From NCBI GenBank assembly GCA_947473045.1, contig CANJCO010000006.1, forward strand, positions 1-64,000: a DNA stretch of 64,000 bases. Reading direction: 5' to 3'. The position numbers were made by a program, and so were the translations under genes. Under the pieces are notes generated by a model that had not been told where the DNA came from, ran no database searches, and saw only the letters and a list, made by a program, of their open reading frames with translations. Origin of the DNA: Myxococcales bacterium. Its GTDB lineage: Bacteria; Myxococcota_A; Polyangia; Polyangiales; Polyangiaceae. Below are positions 28,514 through 38,765 of the stretch, piece by piece. Every line of letters starts with the position of its first letter. The stretch's first letter is position 1.

Positions 28514-29392
28514 TTACTTCTTGGGTTTGGGGCCTTTTCCGGCGGCGCTCGAAGCAGGCTTCGCTGCGTTGGGATCCTGCCTTCCGAGGCCCCGCGTGAC
28601 CGTCGCGATGCTCGGGTCGAGCGCGAGCGGATCTTCTTCTTTGTTCATGCGCAGGCTGGCCAGCGCGCCGAGCGTTGCGCGGTCTTCGACGATGACGCCA
28701 ACCGCGGGCGGACTCTCGGCGGATCGATCGATCACGCGAAGATGGGTCGCGCCGTCCTGCCAGTCGACGGTGGCGTTGCCAAGGTTCTGGGCCGGATCAG
28801 GCAGCCGCAAGCGACCCGGAACATTGAGAAGCACCTGCATCTTCGTGACGGCTTCCTGGAAGGACTTGCCGAGCAGCCCGCCCTCTTTCAGCGGAACTTC
28901 GTCGTAGATCTTCCACAGGCGCTCCGCGGGTGGCGCTCCGATGAAGAAGAAGTATCGGCGCTTGCCAGCACGGTCGGCGTACATGAGCGACTCGTGGTTT
29001 CGATACGTGTATTCTTCACGAATACCGGCGCGATCGTAGCCCGTCGGGGTGTCTTTGAACTCGACGAACGTCGACAGGACCGCGACCTTCTTGCTCTCGC
29101 GTTCCGACTCGGCGGCCTGCATGCCGACGCCGGGCTGCATCTTCGCGAGCATCGGGTTGTAGTCCTGATCGAAGAGCCCGCCTGCTTGCGTGTATTCTTT
29201 GCCAACGTCCGCGTGGTTGGACCCCCACTTGAACTGCTCGAGCTGCTCGGCCAGCGACGGAACGGTCGCCGGCTCGGGCGGAGGCACCGGAACTGGTGCT
29301 TTGACTGGGGGTTTCGCCGCGATGCTGACGGCCGGAACGACGCCGAGGCAAAGGACCCCTGCGATGACGAGATGGCGATAGTGCCGCTTCAT
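28514..29392 (-). CDS. Hypothetical secreted protein
   Basis: MKRHYRHLVIAGVLCLGVVPAVSIAAK signal peptide; coherent frame. Confidence 0.7.
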   Translation of the reverse strand: MKRHYRHLVIAGVLCLGVVPAVSIAAKPPVKAPVPVPPPEPATVPSLAEQLEQFKWGSNHADVGKEYTQAGGLFDQDYNPMLAKMQPGVGMQAAESERESKKVAVLSTFVEFKDTPTGYDRAGIREEYTYRNHESLMYADRAGKRRYFFFIGAPPAERLWKIYDEVPLKEGGLLGKSFQEAVTKMQVLLNVPGRLRLPDPAQNLGNATVDWQDGATHLRVIDRSAESPPAVGVIVEDRATLGALASLRMNKEEDPLALDPSIATVTRGLGRQDPNAAKPASSAAGKGPKPKK

Positions 29393-29586
29393 GGCTCCCT
29401 CACTGGCGCGATTTGCGCGAAAATTGAGCGTATCTTTAATCGGAGTCGCCTTCAAGACGACGCTCGCCGGCGCTTCTGGTCGAGTTGCAGCCGGCTTGCT
29501 CCAAGTTAGACGGACGTCGCCGACAATCGATGGACCTCGGTCGCGCGTCATGGACTCCGGCGGTGCTTGCTACTAAAAAGTGCCTC

Positions 29587-30126
29587 ATGCTGCGCTCGCT
29601 GGCCTACTGGTTACCGCTTGCCTCGGTCGCGTTTTCCGCGTGCGGCGGCCCCGAGGCGAGCGCTCCGCTGCGCGCGCTGCCCGCCTACGAGAGCCGTGAC
29701 GCGGCGTTGTTCGACGACGCGATCGAGGCCAGCGCCGTCGGCCTTAACCTCGAAGATTCGGCCCCCGTTCGCGCTGACGCAGTGCTGCGCGAACGCACAC
29801 AAACAGGCGACGCCGTGGTGCGCGTCCGCGTAGAAACCGTGACGGCCAGCGCCGACAGCGAGGGCACGCGCTATCAAATCGCGCTTCGTCCGCTCGCAAC
29901 CCTCGCGGGCACGCGCGCCCCCTCAGGAACGTTCACGGTGGTTGTCGACAAGCGGTCGCCCGCGATGGGAATCGTCAAGAGCTTCGACGCGCGGCTCGGC
30001 GGCAAAACGTTCGTCGCATTCATTCGCGAGTTCCAAACCGGCGAAGAGCGGCGCTTCCACTTCCACTTCGCGGCCGACAGCAAAGAAGTGAACGCCGCCG
30101 TCCGCGAAGCCGTCGACCTTCAGTAA
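29587..30126 (+). CDS. Hypothetical lipoprotein
   Basis: MLRSLAYWLPLASVAFSACGG lipobox-like N-terminus. Confidence 0.65.
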   Translation: MLRSLAYWLPLASVAFSACGGPEASAPLRALPAYESRDAALFDDAIEASAVGLNLEDSAPVRADAVLRERTQTGDAVVRVRVETVTASADSEGTRYQIALRPLATLAGTRAPSGTFTVVVDKRSPAMGIVKSFDARLGGKTFVAFIREFQTGEERRFHFHFAADSKEVNAAVREAVDLQ

Positions 30127-30151
30127 AAGAGCAGCAGAGAGCAAGCCAGTC

Positions 30152-30952
30152 ATGTCGATCGAGTTGAAGAGCGCCAAAGAAATCGAAGCCATTCGCGTGT
30201 CGAGCCAGATGGCCGCCGAGACGTTGCTGATCGTCGGGGACCAGCTCCGTGCCGGCATGACGACCGACGACATCAACACGATCGTCCACGACGACACGCT
30301 GCGGCGCGGGGCCACGCCGTCGCCGCTCAACTACAAAGGCTTTCCGAAAAGCGTGTGCACTTCGGTCAATCACATCGTCTGCCACGGCATACCCAGCGCG
30401 CAGGTGCTCAAGAACGGCGATATTATCAACGTCGACGTCACGACGTTTTTCAACGGCTTTCATGGCGACACGTCGGCGACGTTCTTCATCGGAACCCCGA
30501 GCCCGAGCGCACGGCACGTAACCGAAATTTGCCGCAAGGCCCTCGACCTCGGCATCGCCGAAGTGAAAGACGGCGCGCGCTTCGGTGACATCGGCGCAGC
30601 GATTCAGCAGTACGTCGAAGCCAGCGGATGCAGCGTCGTCCGCGACTTCGTCGGGCACGGCATCGGGCGACGCTTTCACGAGCCTCCCCAGGTGAAACAC
30701 TACGGAAGACGCGGCACCGGCGAGCGCATGCGGGCCGGCATGGTGTTCACGATCGAGCCGATGGTGAACGAAGGCGGCTGGGAAATCGAAGTGGACGAAC
30801 GCGACCGTTGGACGGTGACGACCGCCGATCGATCGCTGTCCGCGCAGTTCGAGCACACGATCGTCGTCACCAAGTCGGGCTGCGAGATCCTCACCGAGCG
30901 CAAGCGACCGCTTCGACTGAGCGAGAGCGTCCCCGCCGTTTTTGCGAGCTGA
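30152..30952 (+). CDS. map: Methionine aminopeptidase, type I
   Basis: SVNHIVCHGIP, GDIINVDVTTFFNGFHGDTSATFFIG, VGHGIGRRFHEPPQVKHYG, GMVFTIEPMVN. Confidence 0.95.
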   Translation: MSIELKSAKEIEAIRVSSQMAAETLLIVGDQLRAGMTTDDINTIVHDDTLRRGATPSPLNYKGFPKSVCTSVNHIVCHGIPSAQVLKNGDIINVDVTTFFNGFHGDTSATFFIGTPSPSARHVTEICRKALDLGIAEVKDGARFGDIGAAIQQYVEASGCSVVRDFVGHGIGRRFHEPPQVKHYGRRGTGERMRAGMVFTIEPMVNEGGWEIEVDERDRWTVTTADRSLSAQFEHTIVVTKSGCEILTERKRPLRLSESVPAVFAS

Positions 30953-30964
30953 CCCGCGGACGCT

Positions 30965-31165
30965 TCACCGGCCGATTGGGCTGCGCCCGCCGTCCGCGGC
31001 CCGGGGGACTTGCGCCGGCGCAACGCAAAACCCGAGCGACGGCTCGAATACGCTCGCTTCAGGGCATCCGAGCGAAGGCGGCGCGGGAGGTGACGGCGGC
31101 GCCGGCACAGGCGCTGCGCACGCGGATACGGCCGCGAAAAGCGCCATGAGCGATCGCCGGCGCAT
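30965..31165 (-). CDS. Small putative lipoprotein
   Basis: 66 aa MRRRSLMALFAAVSACAAPVPAPPSPPAPPSLGCPEASVFEPSLGFCVAP; directly downstream of recN. Confidence 0.45.
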   Translation of the reverse strand: MRRRSLMALFAAVSACAAPVPAPPSPPAPPSLGCPEASVFEPSLGFCVAPAQVPRAADGGRSPIGR

Positions 31166-31170
31166 GGGTG

Positions 31171-32868
31171 TCAGCGCCTGAGCATCTCGGCCGCGGTGCG
31201 GCGCGCGGCCTCGGTGACTTTGACCCCACCGATCATGCGCGCGAGCTCGGCGACGCGATCGTCTTCGGTTAGTCGCCTCACCTGCGTGAAGGTGCGCCCG
31301 CGGCTTTCGGACTTTCCGACAACAAAGTGCGCATCGGCGAGCGCGGCGATTTGCGGCAAGTGGGTGATGCAAAGCACCTGACGATGCGCGGCGACATCAG
31401 CGATCGCGCGGCCGATCACCTCGGCGATGGCGCCCCCAACACCTGCATCAACTTCGTCAAACACGTACAGCCCCGCGGGGCCCTTCTCGGCCAGCACGCG
31501 CTTGAGCGCCAGCAGGGCGCGGGAGAGCTCTCCGCCGCTGGCGATCTTGCGCAGCGGGCGAGGCTCTTCGCCAGGATTCGGCGCGATCATGAACTCGACC
31601 CGATCGAGGCCGGAGCGACCCAGGCGCGCGCCATCGACGACGAGCGTATCGCTCGAGACGGCCTCGGCACGCGACACTTCGACGAGCACGCGGGCGCGGC
31701 CCATGCCGAGCAGGGCGAGCTCCCTGCCGATCGCGTCGGCGAGTCCATCGGCAGCCTCACGGCGCTTGCGCGACAACGTGCGCGCAGACTTCGACAGCGA
31801 GGCCAGGCCACCGGCCATCGTAGTCTCGAGCGCAGCGATGCGATCGGCCGCGCCCGCGATCGCCTCGAGCTCGGTGGTGAGCGCGCGACGCTGCTCGAGC
31901 AGCTCCGCGGTCGACGGCCCGTACTTACGCAAGATCTTACGCAAGCGGAACAACCGCTCGTCTACCTCGGCCGCGCGTGCCGGGTTGTGCTCGACACCGT
32001 CCGCGTATCGCGACAGCTCGCGCGCGGCGTCGGCGAGCTGCGATCGCGCAGCTTCAAGCGCTTGCGCATGGGGAGCCAGGGCGGAGTCGATTTCAGCCGC
32101 GCTCTCGAGATCTGCGGTCAGTCGCGCGAGCTCGTCGCACAGCGCCGACTCACCCTCGTACAGCGCATCGGCGGCATGCCGGGTCGCCTGCGCGAGCTTC
32201 TCCGCGTGTTTGAGACGCGCAGCCTCCTGTTCGAGTTCGAGCTCTTCGCCGGCGCGCGGGTCGAGGTCGTCGATCTCCCTCAGCTGGAACGCGAGAAAGT
32301 CTTCGCGCTCGGCGCGGCTGCGCTCCTTCTCGCGAGCCACGTCAAGCTCACGGGCGACCGCCGAGAGTGCATCGACCTCCGCCGCGAGCTTGTCGCGACC
32401 CGAATCGAGCCCTCCGAACGCGTCGAGAAAGCCCATGTGCGTCGCCGGGTCGGTGAGCGACACGCTCTCGTGCTGCGAGGCGATGTCGCAGAGATCCGCC
32501 GCGAGCTCTGCGAGCTGGCCGGCCGTGCACAGGCGGCCGTTGAGATAGGCGCGGCTGCGACCCTCGAGCGGCACGATGCGCCGCACGACCAACTCGCCGT
32601 CGAACGGCACCCCGCTCGCGTCAAGCTTCTGAGCGACCCGAGCCTGCGCGTTTGCCTCGATCGAAAAAAGGGCCTCCACCTCGGCCTCTTTCGCTCCCGC
32701 GCGCACCATTTCCGGCTTGCTTCGGCCTCCGAGCACCAAGCCCAGGGCGTCGACGAGCATCGATTTCCCAGCCCCGGTCTCGCCGGTCAGCACATTAAAG
32801 CGAGCGCCGAGCTCGAGAGTCAGGCCCTCGATCAGCACCAAATTTTGAACGCTCAGAGTCTGAAGCAT
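31171..32868 (-). CDS. recN: DNA repair protein RecN
   Basis: MLQTLSVQNLVLIEGLTLELGARFNVLTGETGAGKSMLVDALGLVLGGRS; YVFDEVDAGVGGAIAEVIGR; VLCITHLPQIAALADAHFVVGK. Confidence 0.95.
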   Translation of the reverse strand: MLQTLSVQNLVLIEGLTLELGARFNVLTGETGAGKSMLVDALGLVLGGRSKPEMVRAGAKEAEVEALFSIEANAQARVAQKLDASGVPFDGELVVRRIVPLEGRSRAYLNGRLCTAGQLAELAADLCDIASQHESVSLTDPATHMGFLDAFGGLDSGRDKLAAEVDALSAVARELDVAREKERSRAEREDFLAFQLREIDDLDPRAGEELELEQEAARLKHAEKLAQATRHAADALYEGESALCDELARLTADLESAAEIDSALAPHAQALEAARSQLADAARELSRYADGVEHNPARAAEVDERLFRLRKILRKYGPSTAELLEQRRALTTELEAIAGAADRIAALETTMAGGLASLSKSARTLSRKRREAADGLADAIGRELALLGMGRARVLVEVSRAEAVSSDTLVVDGARLGRSGLDRVEFMIAPNPGEEPRPLRKIASGGELSRALLALKRVLAEKGPAGLYVFDEVDAGVGGAIAEVIGRAIADVAAHRQVLCITHLPQIAALADAHFVVGKSESRGRTFTQVRRLTEDDRVAELARMIGGVKVTEAARRTAAEMLRR

Positions 32869-33041
32869 GGCCCCTTTGTGCTTTACCGCGCCCTCGCCGC
32901 GGCCCCAAGCGATTGCTCCCGCGCGCGCCGCAGTTGACGATTGCGTGGGCATTTCACTAGCGTACGGAGGGTCCGCTCCTGCCCGGAGCGCGACATCTCA
33001 AGCTAGATCACAATCATTTCGACTACTTGCGAAAACGCGCG

Positions 33042-33998
33042 ATGCCCAAGACGACCTCAGCCAAACGCAAGCCAGCCTCCCGAAGTGCCGCCAGCGGCGC
33101 CGATCCGATCCCGAGCGCCCGCTCGTCGCGGACGATTTCCGATGCGAAACCCGCCCGGCCCAAGCGTGACGACCCCAAGCCGAAGCGCCCGGCCCGCGCG
33201 CGAAGCCACACGCCTCGCCTGCCGCCCGAGCCCCCCGCCCGTCCGCTGACGCTCGAAGAGCGAAGCGCGCGCGTGGATGCGCGGCTCCTGCGGGCCGACG
33301 CCGCGTTCGTGAAGCGATTCCGCGAGAGTCTCGACATGTCGTGGATTCACTTCGACAGCGCCATCGAGGGCGTCGTGTATACGATCCAGGAGCTGAAGGC
33401 CGCGATCGATCCGAGCGCATCCGTCGAGGTTGACTCAAGCCTCCAGCCGATCTGCGAGGAGATTCGCCGCCACCGCGAGGCGCTCGATTTCGTGCGCGAT
33501 TTCGCCCTCAAATCGAAGCAGCCGGTCACGGTCGATACGATCAAGCAGATCTATCTGATCCTTCACCCCGAAGAGGGCGACCTCAAGACTGTCAAATACC
33601 GCAAGGACATCCCGCAGCACCGGCTGTACTTCCACGAGTACGCGGCGCCCGACAAAATTGCCCTGAAGGTGCGGCAGGTCGTCGACTGGATTTACGATCC
33701 GGAGACCAAGAAGACCCGCAACGCCGTGCGCATCGCAGCGCGCGCTCACTACGATCTGCTCCGCGTGTTTCCGTTCGCGACCGACAGCGGCACCGTGGCG
33801 CGACTCATGATGAACCTGCTCATCATTCGCGCCGGCGTGCACCCCGCGATCATTCACTCAACCGAGCGTCAGCGCTATTACGACGCGCTCAAGGGCGCGA
33901 GTACGGCGATGAGCCAGATCGTGGTCGAGTCGATCGAGAACAATCTCGCCTCGATTGAAAAGCTCCTCGACAACTACGAGCAAAGCGCGGCCCACTGA
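33042..33998 (+). CDS. Fic-like domain protein with degenerate active-site motif
   Basis: WIHFDSAIEGVVYTIQEL (inhibitory-helix-like) and LLRVFPFATDSGTVARLMMNLLIIRAGVHPAII aligned to the canonical HPFxxGNGRxxR region. Confidence 0.75.
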   Translation: MPKTTSAKRKPASRSAASGADPIPSARSSRTISDAKPARPKRDDPKPKRPARARSHTPRLPPEPPARPLTLEERSARVDARLLRADAAFVKRFRESLDMSWIHFDSAIEGVVYTIQELKAAIDPSASVEVDSSLQPICEEIRRHREALDFVRDFALKSKQPVTVDTIKQIYLILHPEEGDLKTVKYRKDIPQHRLYFHEYAAPDKIALKVRQVVDWIYDPETKKTRNAVRIAARAHYDLLRVFPFATDSGTVARLMMNLLIIRAGVHPAIIHSTERQRYYDALKGASTAMSQIVVESIENNLASIEKLLDNYEQSAAH

Positions 33999-34004
33999 GG
34001 CTCG

Positions 34005-34772
34005 ATGCTGAAGAAGCGCGTCATCCCGTGTCTTGACGTGCGCGATGGCCGCGTGGTCAAGGGCGTCGCCTTCGAAGGCCTCGTGGACGCGGGCGACCCC
34101 GTCGAGTGCGCGGCGCGCTATGACGCCCAGGGCGCCGATGAGATCACCTTCCTCGATATCACGGCTTCTCACGAGCGGCGTGGCGCGATTTTGAGCGTCG
34201 TCGCCATGACGGCGGAGCAGATTTTTACGCCGCTCACCGTTGGCGGGGGCATCCGCGATGAGCGCGACGTCAAGGCCTTGCTCGACGCGGGGGCCGACAA
34301 GGTCAGCATCAACACAAGCGCGGTTGTCGACCCTGCCCTCGTCGAGCGATGCGCGGGCGCGTGGGGATCTCAGGCGATCGTCGTCGCAATAGACGCGAGG
34401 CGCTCGGCGACAGGGTGGGAAGTGTTCATCCACGGCGGACGGACGCCCACAGGCAAGGACGCGGTGTCGTGGGCCGGCGAAGTCGCGCGCCTCGGAGCCG
34501 GCGAAATTCTTCTCACGAGCATGGACCGCGACGGCACCCGCGCGGGCTACGATCTCGATTTGCTGCGCGCCGTGACATCCGCCGTCGGCGTGCCCGTGAT
34601 CGCCAGCGGCGGGGTCGGCACGCTCGACCACATCTGCGACGGGCTGCGCGCCGGAGCAGACGCAGCGCTCGCCGCGTCGATATTTCATTCCGGTCAGCAC
34701 ACGATCGGCGAAGTCAAAGAGCTGCTCGCCCTCAAGGGCATTGCCGCGCGCCCAATCGCGGAGGCGCGGTGA
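34005..34772 (+). CDS. hisF: Imidazole glycerol phosphate synthase subunit HisF
   Basis: [67 protein letters not shown]. Confidence 0.96.
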   Translation: MLKKRVIPCLDVRDGRVVKGVAFEGLVDAGDPVECAARYDAQGADEITFLDITASHERRGAILSVVAMTAEQIFTPLTVGGGIRDERDVKALLDAGADKVSINTSAVVDPALVERCAGAWGSQAIVVAIDARRSATGWEVFIHGGRTPTGKDAVSWAGEVARLGAGEILLTSMDRDGTRAGYDLDLLRAVTSAVGVPVIASGGVGTLDHICDGLRAGADAALAASIFHSGQHTIGEVKELLALKGIAARPIAEAR

Positions 34773-36445
34773 ACGGGCCCCTCGACGAGTCGGTTACGCT
34801 CCAGGAGATCGTCGCGATCGTGTCCGCGAGGCGCGTGCCGCTCGCGCCCGAGCTCGCGGGCTACCTCGCCCTCGAGGTCGCGGAGCAATGCGCCAGCGAC
34901 GACGACGACGTTGACCCTGCGCAAATCTACGTAAGCGACGAAGGCTCTGTGGCCGTCGTCCGCGTTCGAAAAGCGAAGGACGCAGACTCCGCGGCCGAGG
35001 CGACCGTTCGCGGATTGCTGGCCAAGTTGCTCGAGGCCAGCGGCTCGCAGACCCCTGCGCTCGCCGCCTGCGCACGCAAGCGGGCATCCGGAGGCGTAGC
35101 GGCGCTGGCGACAGAGCTCGAGGCCGCGCTGATTCCGGTCAACCGTTCGGCAGGACGTCGCGCCCTCGCACGCCTCGCGCGCGAGGTAAAGCGCGTGGTG
35201 CTGGGCGTTGGCCGAAACGCGTCGCTCCCGACCTCGGAGCGCGGCGGGAGGGTCCCGACAGTCGCGCCGCCGGCAGCGGCCCCCGCAGCGCCCATCGACC
35301 CGCCCGCAGCTGCTGCGAGCGTTACGACCCCCGCGAGCGAGCCTGATTTGCCCGCCAGCGCCAGCGCCAGCGCAACGCTCAACGTGGAGCCGCCTCCGCG
35401 CGCTGCAGCGGCGGCGAGCCCCTCCGTCGACGCGCTCATTCGTGACTTCAAAGTCTCCGACGAGCACGGTGACAAGGCCTTGTCGCGAGAGCTGCGCGCG
35501 CTCGCCGGCGTTGATGTGACGCCCCCGCCGCCCGTTGTTGCGGCGCCAACGCCGCAGCCAGCGGTGCGCGAAACACCGCGCGATCGGCGGGCCGCAGACG
35601 ATGCCGACGACAGCAATCGGTCGCTGCCTGTCGACGGCGATCGGCACGCCACGACGGCACCCTCGCAATTCAAGCGACGTCCCGCGGCTGGCGCGGCGAC
35701 GGAGGTCAGGTCGCGCGGCGCTGGCGCCGGACTCGCGGTCGCGCTCGTTGTCGTGGCGCTGCTGGCGGCCACGACCTACGCGCTCAAGCCCGACTGGTTC
35801 GGCGCAAGGCGGCCCGACAAACCAGCGCCCGATTCGCGCGCCCCCGAAGCGGTCGCCCGAGCGGCACAGACCGCGGATTCACCAGCCCAATGCCGCACGT
35901 CGCTGATCGTGACCGACGCGCCCGAGGGCTCCGAAATCCTGCTGCGCGTCGGGCAGTCGCCTGCCGACATCGATCGCATGCCGGTGGGCGTACGCCTCGA
36001 ATTCGTGGCCTCCGCTGAGGGGTACGAGCCCAAGCGCGCCGTTGTGGCCGCGGGCGGCGCCTGGGACAAGGGGGCCAACGGCAGACCCCGCCACGAGCTC
36101 ACCGTGCAGCTTGAGCGGTCGAAGGCCAAGCCCGGGCAACCGGACGCGTGGCCCCCGGGTGAACCGGGCAGCGTCATCGGAGGAAGCGGCAACGGGGCCG
36201 GCGGGGTCGTGCACCTCGTGTCGTCACCGCAGGGAGCAGAGGTTTGGCTGCTCGCCGGTCTCGGCCCGCGCGAGACCGTCGACGATCTCGCCGCATGCGA
36301 TGTCGACGTCGACCTGCTCATCGCGGGGCCGAAATTGTTCCGGAAGCGCCTGCACGTCCTCGCCTCCCAATTTCAGCCCGATCCTGCAAAACCGGGCGGC
36401 TGGCGCACCGCTCGAATTTCAGCCGCGGCGCCGCTCAGTCCCTGA
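34769..36445 (+). CDS. Hypothetical membrane protein with low-complexity linker, one TM and C-terminal PEGA-like segments
   Basis: 558 aa from GTG 34769 overlapping the hisF stop; [53 protein letters not shown]. Confidence 0.7.
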   Translation: MNGPLDESVTLQEIVAIVSARRVPLAPELAGYLALEVAEQCASDDDDVDPAQIYVSDEGSVAVVRVRKAKDADSAAEATVRGLLAKLLEASGSQTPALAACARKRASGGVAALATELEAALIPVNRSAGRRALARLAREVKRVVLGVGRNASLPTSERGGRVPTVAPPAAAPAAPIDPPAAAASVTTPASEPDLPASASASATLNVEPPPRAAAAASPSVDALIRDFKVSDEHGDKALSRELRALAGVDVTPPPPVVAAPTPQPAVRETPRDRRAADDADDSNRSLPVDGDRHATTAPSQFKRRPAAGAATEVRSRGAGAGLAVALVVVALLAATTYALKPDWFGARRPDKPAPDSRAPEAVARAAQTADSPAQCRTSLIVTDAPEGSEILLRVGQSPADIDRMPVGVRLEFVASAEGYEPKRAVVAAGGAWDKGANGRPRHELTVQLERSKAKPGQPDAWPPGEPGSVIGGSGNGAGGVVHLVSSPQGAEVWLLAGLGPRETVDDLAACDVDVDLLIAGPKLFRKRLHVLASQFQPDPAKPGGWRTARISAAAPLSP

Positions 36446-36515
36446 CCCGTTTCCAGCTCGCGCCGCCCGAGGCGCAAAGGTCTGATAGCCTCACTCGACT
36501 CAGGAGAATTTCGAT

Positions 36516-36902
36516 ATGCACGAGCAAGACAAAGCCATGATTCGCGCTCTGGTTCCCGTTGCATGGGCAGACGGCGTTTTCGCCGACTCCGAGCAGCAGA
36601 CCCTCGAGGCCCTGCTCGACGCATTCGGGGCCACCGACGCCGACAAGGCCGAACTTCGCGCGTTCGCTGCCGAGAAAAAGACCCTCGAAGACATCGATCT
36701 GCAGGAATTGTCGGCCGATGATCGACGCGCGCTCCTGCAGCACGCGACGCTCATGTCATGGGTCGACGGCTCGCAAGGCCCCGAGGAAATTGCGCTGCTC
36801 GACGCGTTTGTCTCGCGCCTGAAGATTCCGGCCGAAGAAGGAAAGCAGATCATCGCGGTGGCCGCCGAGCGGGCAAAGCGGCATCTGGGCCTGCTGAGCT
36901 GA
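36516..36902 (+). CDS. TerB-like domain protein
   Basis: 128 aa; ALVPVAWADGVFADSEQQTLEALLDAFG...LLQHATLMSWVDGSQGPEEIALLDAF. Confidence 0.75.
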   Translation: MHEQDKAMIRALVPVAWADGVFADSEQQTLEALLDAFGATDADKAELRAFAAEKKTLEDIDLQELSADDRRALLQHATLMSWVDGSQGPEEIALLDAFVSRLKIPAEEGKQIIAVAAERAKRHLGLLS

Positions 36903-36914
36903 CCGTTTGCAGCC

Positions 36915-37283
36915 TCACACGCGCGTGCGCAGGGACTCGATCTCTTTGAGCAATGCTGTGGGGCTGAACGGCTTCGTGTAGTACGCGGTCGCTCCGGCGG
37001 CCGCAGCGCGCGCCTTGGAGTGCGAATCGTCCATGGCGCTGATCACGAGTACGGGCACCGCCTTCGTGGTCGCTTCCGACCGCAGGCGACGACACACGTC
37101 GAAGCCATCCATGCCTCCTGGCAAATTAAGGTCGAGGAGCACCACGTCAGGCCGCTGCGCGAGCGCCGCCTCAATCGCTCGCGCCCCGGTAGACACCGCC
37201 ACAACCTCGTGCCCGCGACTGGACACGAGCGCTTCGATCATCTGACGGATCGACTCCGAGTCTTCGACGATGAGGATGTGCAT
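36915..37283 (-). CDS. Single-domain response regulator (CheY-like)
   Basis: MHILIVEDSESIRQMIEALVSSRGHEVVAVSTGARAIEAALAQRPDVVLLDLNLPGGMDGFDVCRRLR. Confidence 0.92.
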   Translation of the reverse strand: MHILIVEDSESIRQMIEALVSSRGHEVVAVSTGARAIEAALAQRPDVVLLDLNLPGGMDGFDVCRRLRSEATTKAVPVLVISAMDDSHSKARAAAAGATAYYTKPFSPTALLKEIESLRTRV

Positions 37284-37338
37284 CGACCCTTCAGGATACA
37301 CCCAAAGCGGGCAAACTTGGACGTCGTTGTGGCCGTCG

Positions 37339-38703
37339 TCAGCGCGAAAACACTAGGCCTACGCGAAGTCCCCCGCCAGGCGCATCGGAGAGCTGCACAG
37401 CAGCGCCGAGCGACAGCGCGATTTCGCTCGCGAAAAATAGCGGCAAGTTGCTCGGGCGACCGCAGGTTCCAGCTTCGATCTCTAGACCGGCAAACGCGCG
37501 GCGCGCATTGACGGGCAGCGGCGGGCCGCTGTCGTCGATCTCGAGGCAAGGGCCGGGCTCCTGATCGGTCAGCTGGACGATCACCCGCGAGTCGCGCGGA
37601 GACGCCGCGAGCGCCTGCGCGAGCAGGCAATCAACCATCAGCCCGGCCGAGCGAACCTCGACGCGCGCAACCAGAGGGCCGGCGAACGCGCGCAGCTCAA
37701 TCGTGACGCCTTGCCGATCGGCGCGCGCCGCGCAGGCCTGCACGCGAGCAGAAACCAGCTCGGCGATATCGACCCCGCCGCGCAGCTCCGAAGCGTCGAC
37801 AGCTCCCACGTTCGCGAGGAGCATCGCGAGCTCGTGCGCCTCTGTCATCGCCCGACGGGTCGCGGGCAAACGTTCGTCGGCCGACTCCGGCGCGGCGGCG
37901 AGCTCGCGCAGCGCGGGCGCCAGCGCGGACCGCAGTTCGGCAGCCAGTCCAGCCGAGAGCGCCCGAATGGCGGGCAGGCGCCCGCCAGCGTCTGCAGCGG
38001 AAAAGCCGGGCGGAAAGGTCGACGTCGACGCCGGCTCATCGTGCGCTGAATACGCCTCGGCGAGTTCGCGAGCGTAAGCTTCGCCTTGCTTGCGCGCCTC
38101 GTCGAGCTCTCGCTGCAGCGCCTCACGCTCCTGCCGTTCGCCGACGTTTACCGCCGGCAAACTAACGACTTCCATGCCGCCTTCGAGTTCGAGACGACCG
38201 CCAAAACGAATCGCCATGCGCGACAGCCAGGCGCGCTCGGTGGCGGCCGAGGCCGAGCTGTCGGGGCCGAGGACCGCGCCAATCTTCACCTCGTCACCAT
38301 CGCGCTTGATGCTGATCGCGCCTTCGCTCCCCTGCCCGTGCCCGACGAGGAGCTGCATCATTCGGCGAAGCTCGCCTTCGTCGCCGAAGACCTCAGTGCC
38401 GCTGCCCGGCTCGATCGACACGCGCGCGTCGGGCGCGATCTCGTAGAGAAGCGCGGCGAGGTCCAGGCGCCCCCGGCGGGGGCTGTGCTTCGCCGGCTTG
38501 TGGTGCAAACCAGACAGCATGCGCATCGCGTCGTCGAGCGCGTCGAGCGTCGCGTCGAGGGCTTCCGGCGCATCGGACACAGTCGCAGGCGGAGGCTTGC
38601 TCTGTAGAAACTGCACGCCAAGGCGCAGGCGTTCTGCCGCCCCTTGCGCTTCCTGGGTAAGCAGCCAGCCGAGCTCCTGCCGCGTCAATTTTCCGTTGGA
38701 CAC
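37339..38703 (-). CDS. Histidine-kinase-like protein without recognisable phosphoacceptor His
   Basis: 454 aa from GTG 38703; LSAGLAAELRSALAPAL (H-box-like), CLEIDDSGPPLP (G1-like), central coiled region. Confidence 0.6.
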   Translation of the reverse strand: MSNGKLTRQELGWLLTQEAQGAAERLRLGVQFLQSKPPPATVSDAPEALDATLDALDDAMRMLSGLHHKPAKHSPRRGRLDLAALLYEIAPDARVSIEPGSGTEVFGDEGELRRMMQLLVGHGQGSEGAISIKRDGDEVKIGAVLGPDSSASAATERAWLSRMAIRFGGRLELEGGMEVVSLPAVNVGERQEREALQRELDEARKQGEAYARELAEAYSAHDEPASTSTFPPGFSAADAGGRLPAIRALSAGLAAELRSALAPALRELAAAPESADERLPATRRAMTEAHELAMLLANVGAVDASELRGGVDIAELVSARVQACAARADRQGVTIELRAFAGPLVARVEVRSAGLMVDCLLAQALAASPRDSRVIVQLTDQEPGPCLEIDDSGPPLPVNARRAFAGLEIEAGTCGRPSNLPLFFASEIALSLGAAVQLSDAPGGGLRVGLVFSR

Positions 38704-38765
38704 GCGGCCAGCATACGCGAACGGCGCACCGACCAAAAGCGCAACGGAGCGCGAGCGCGCGCTGC

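Noticed and set aside
31327-32937. 536-aa + strand ORF
   Set aside because: Antisense to recN
35360-35380. Short tandem CCAGCG repeat
   Set aside because: Encodes the SASASA low-complexity linker of the 34769 protein; not a separate repeat element
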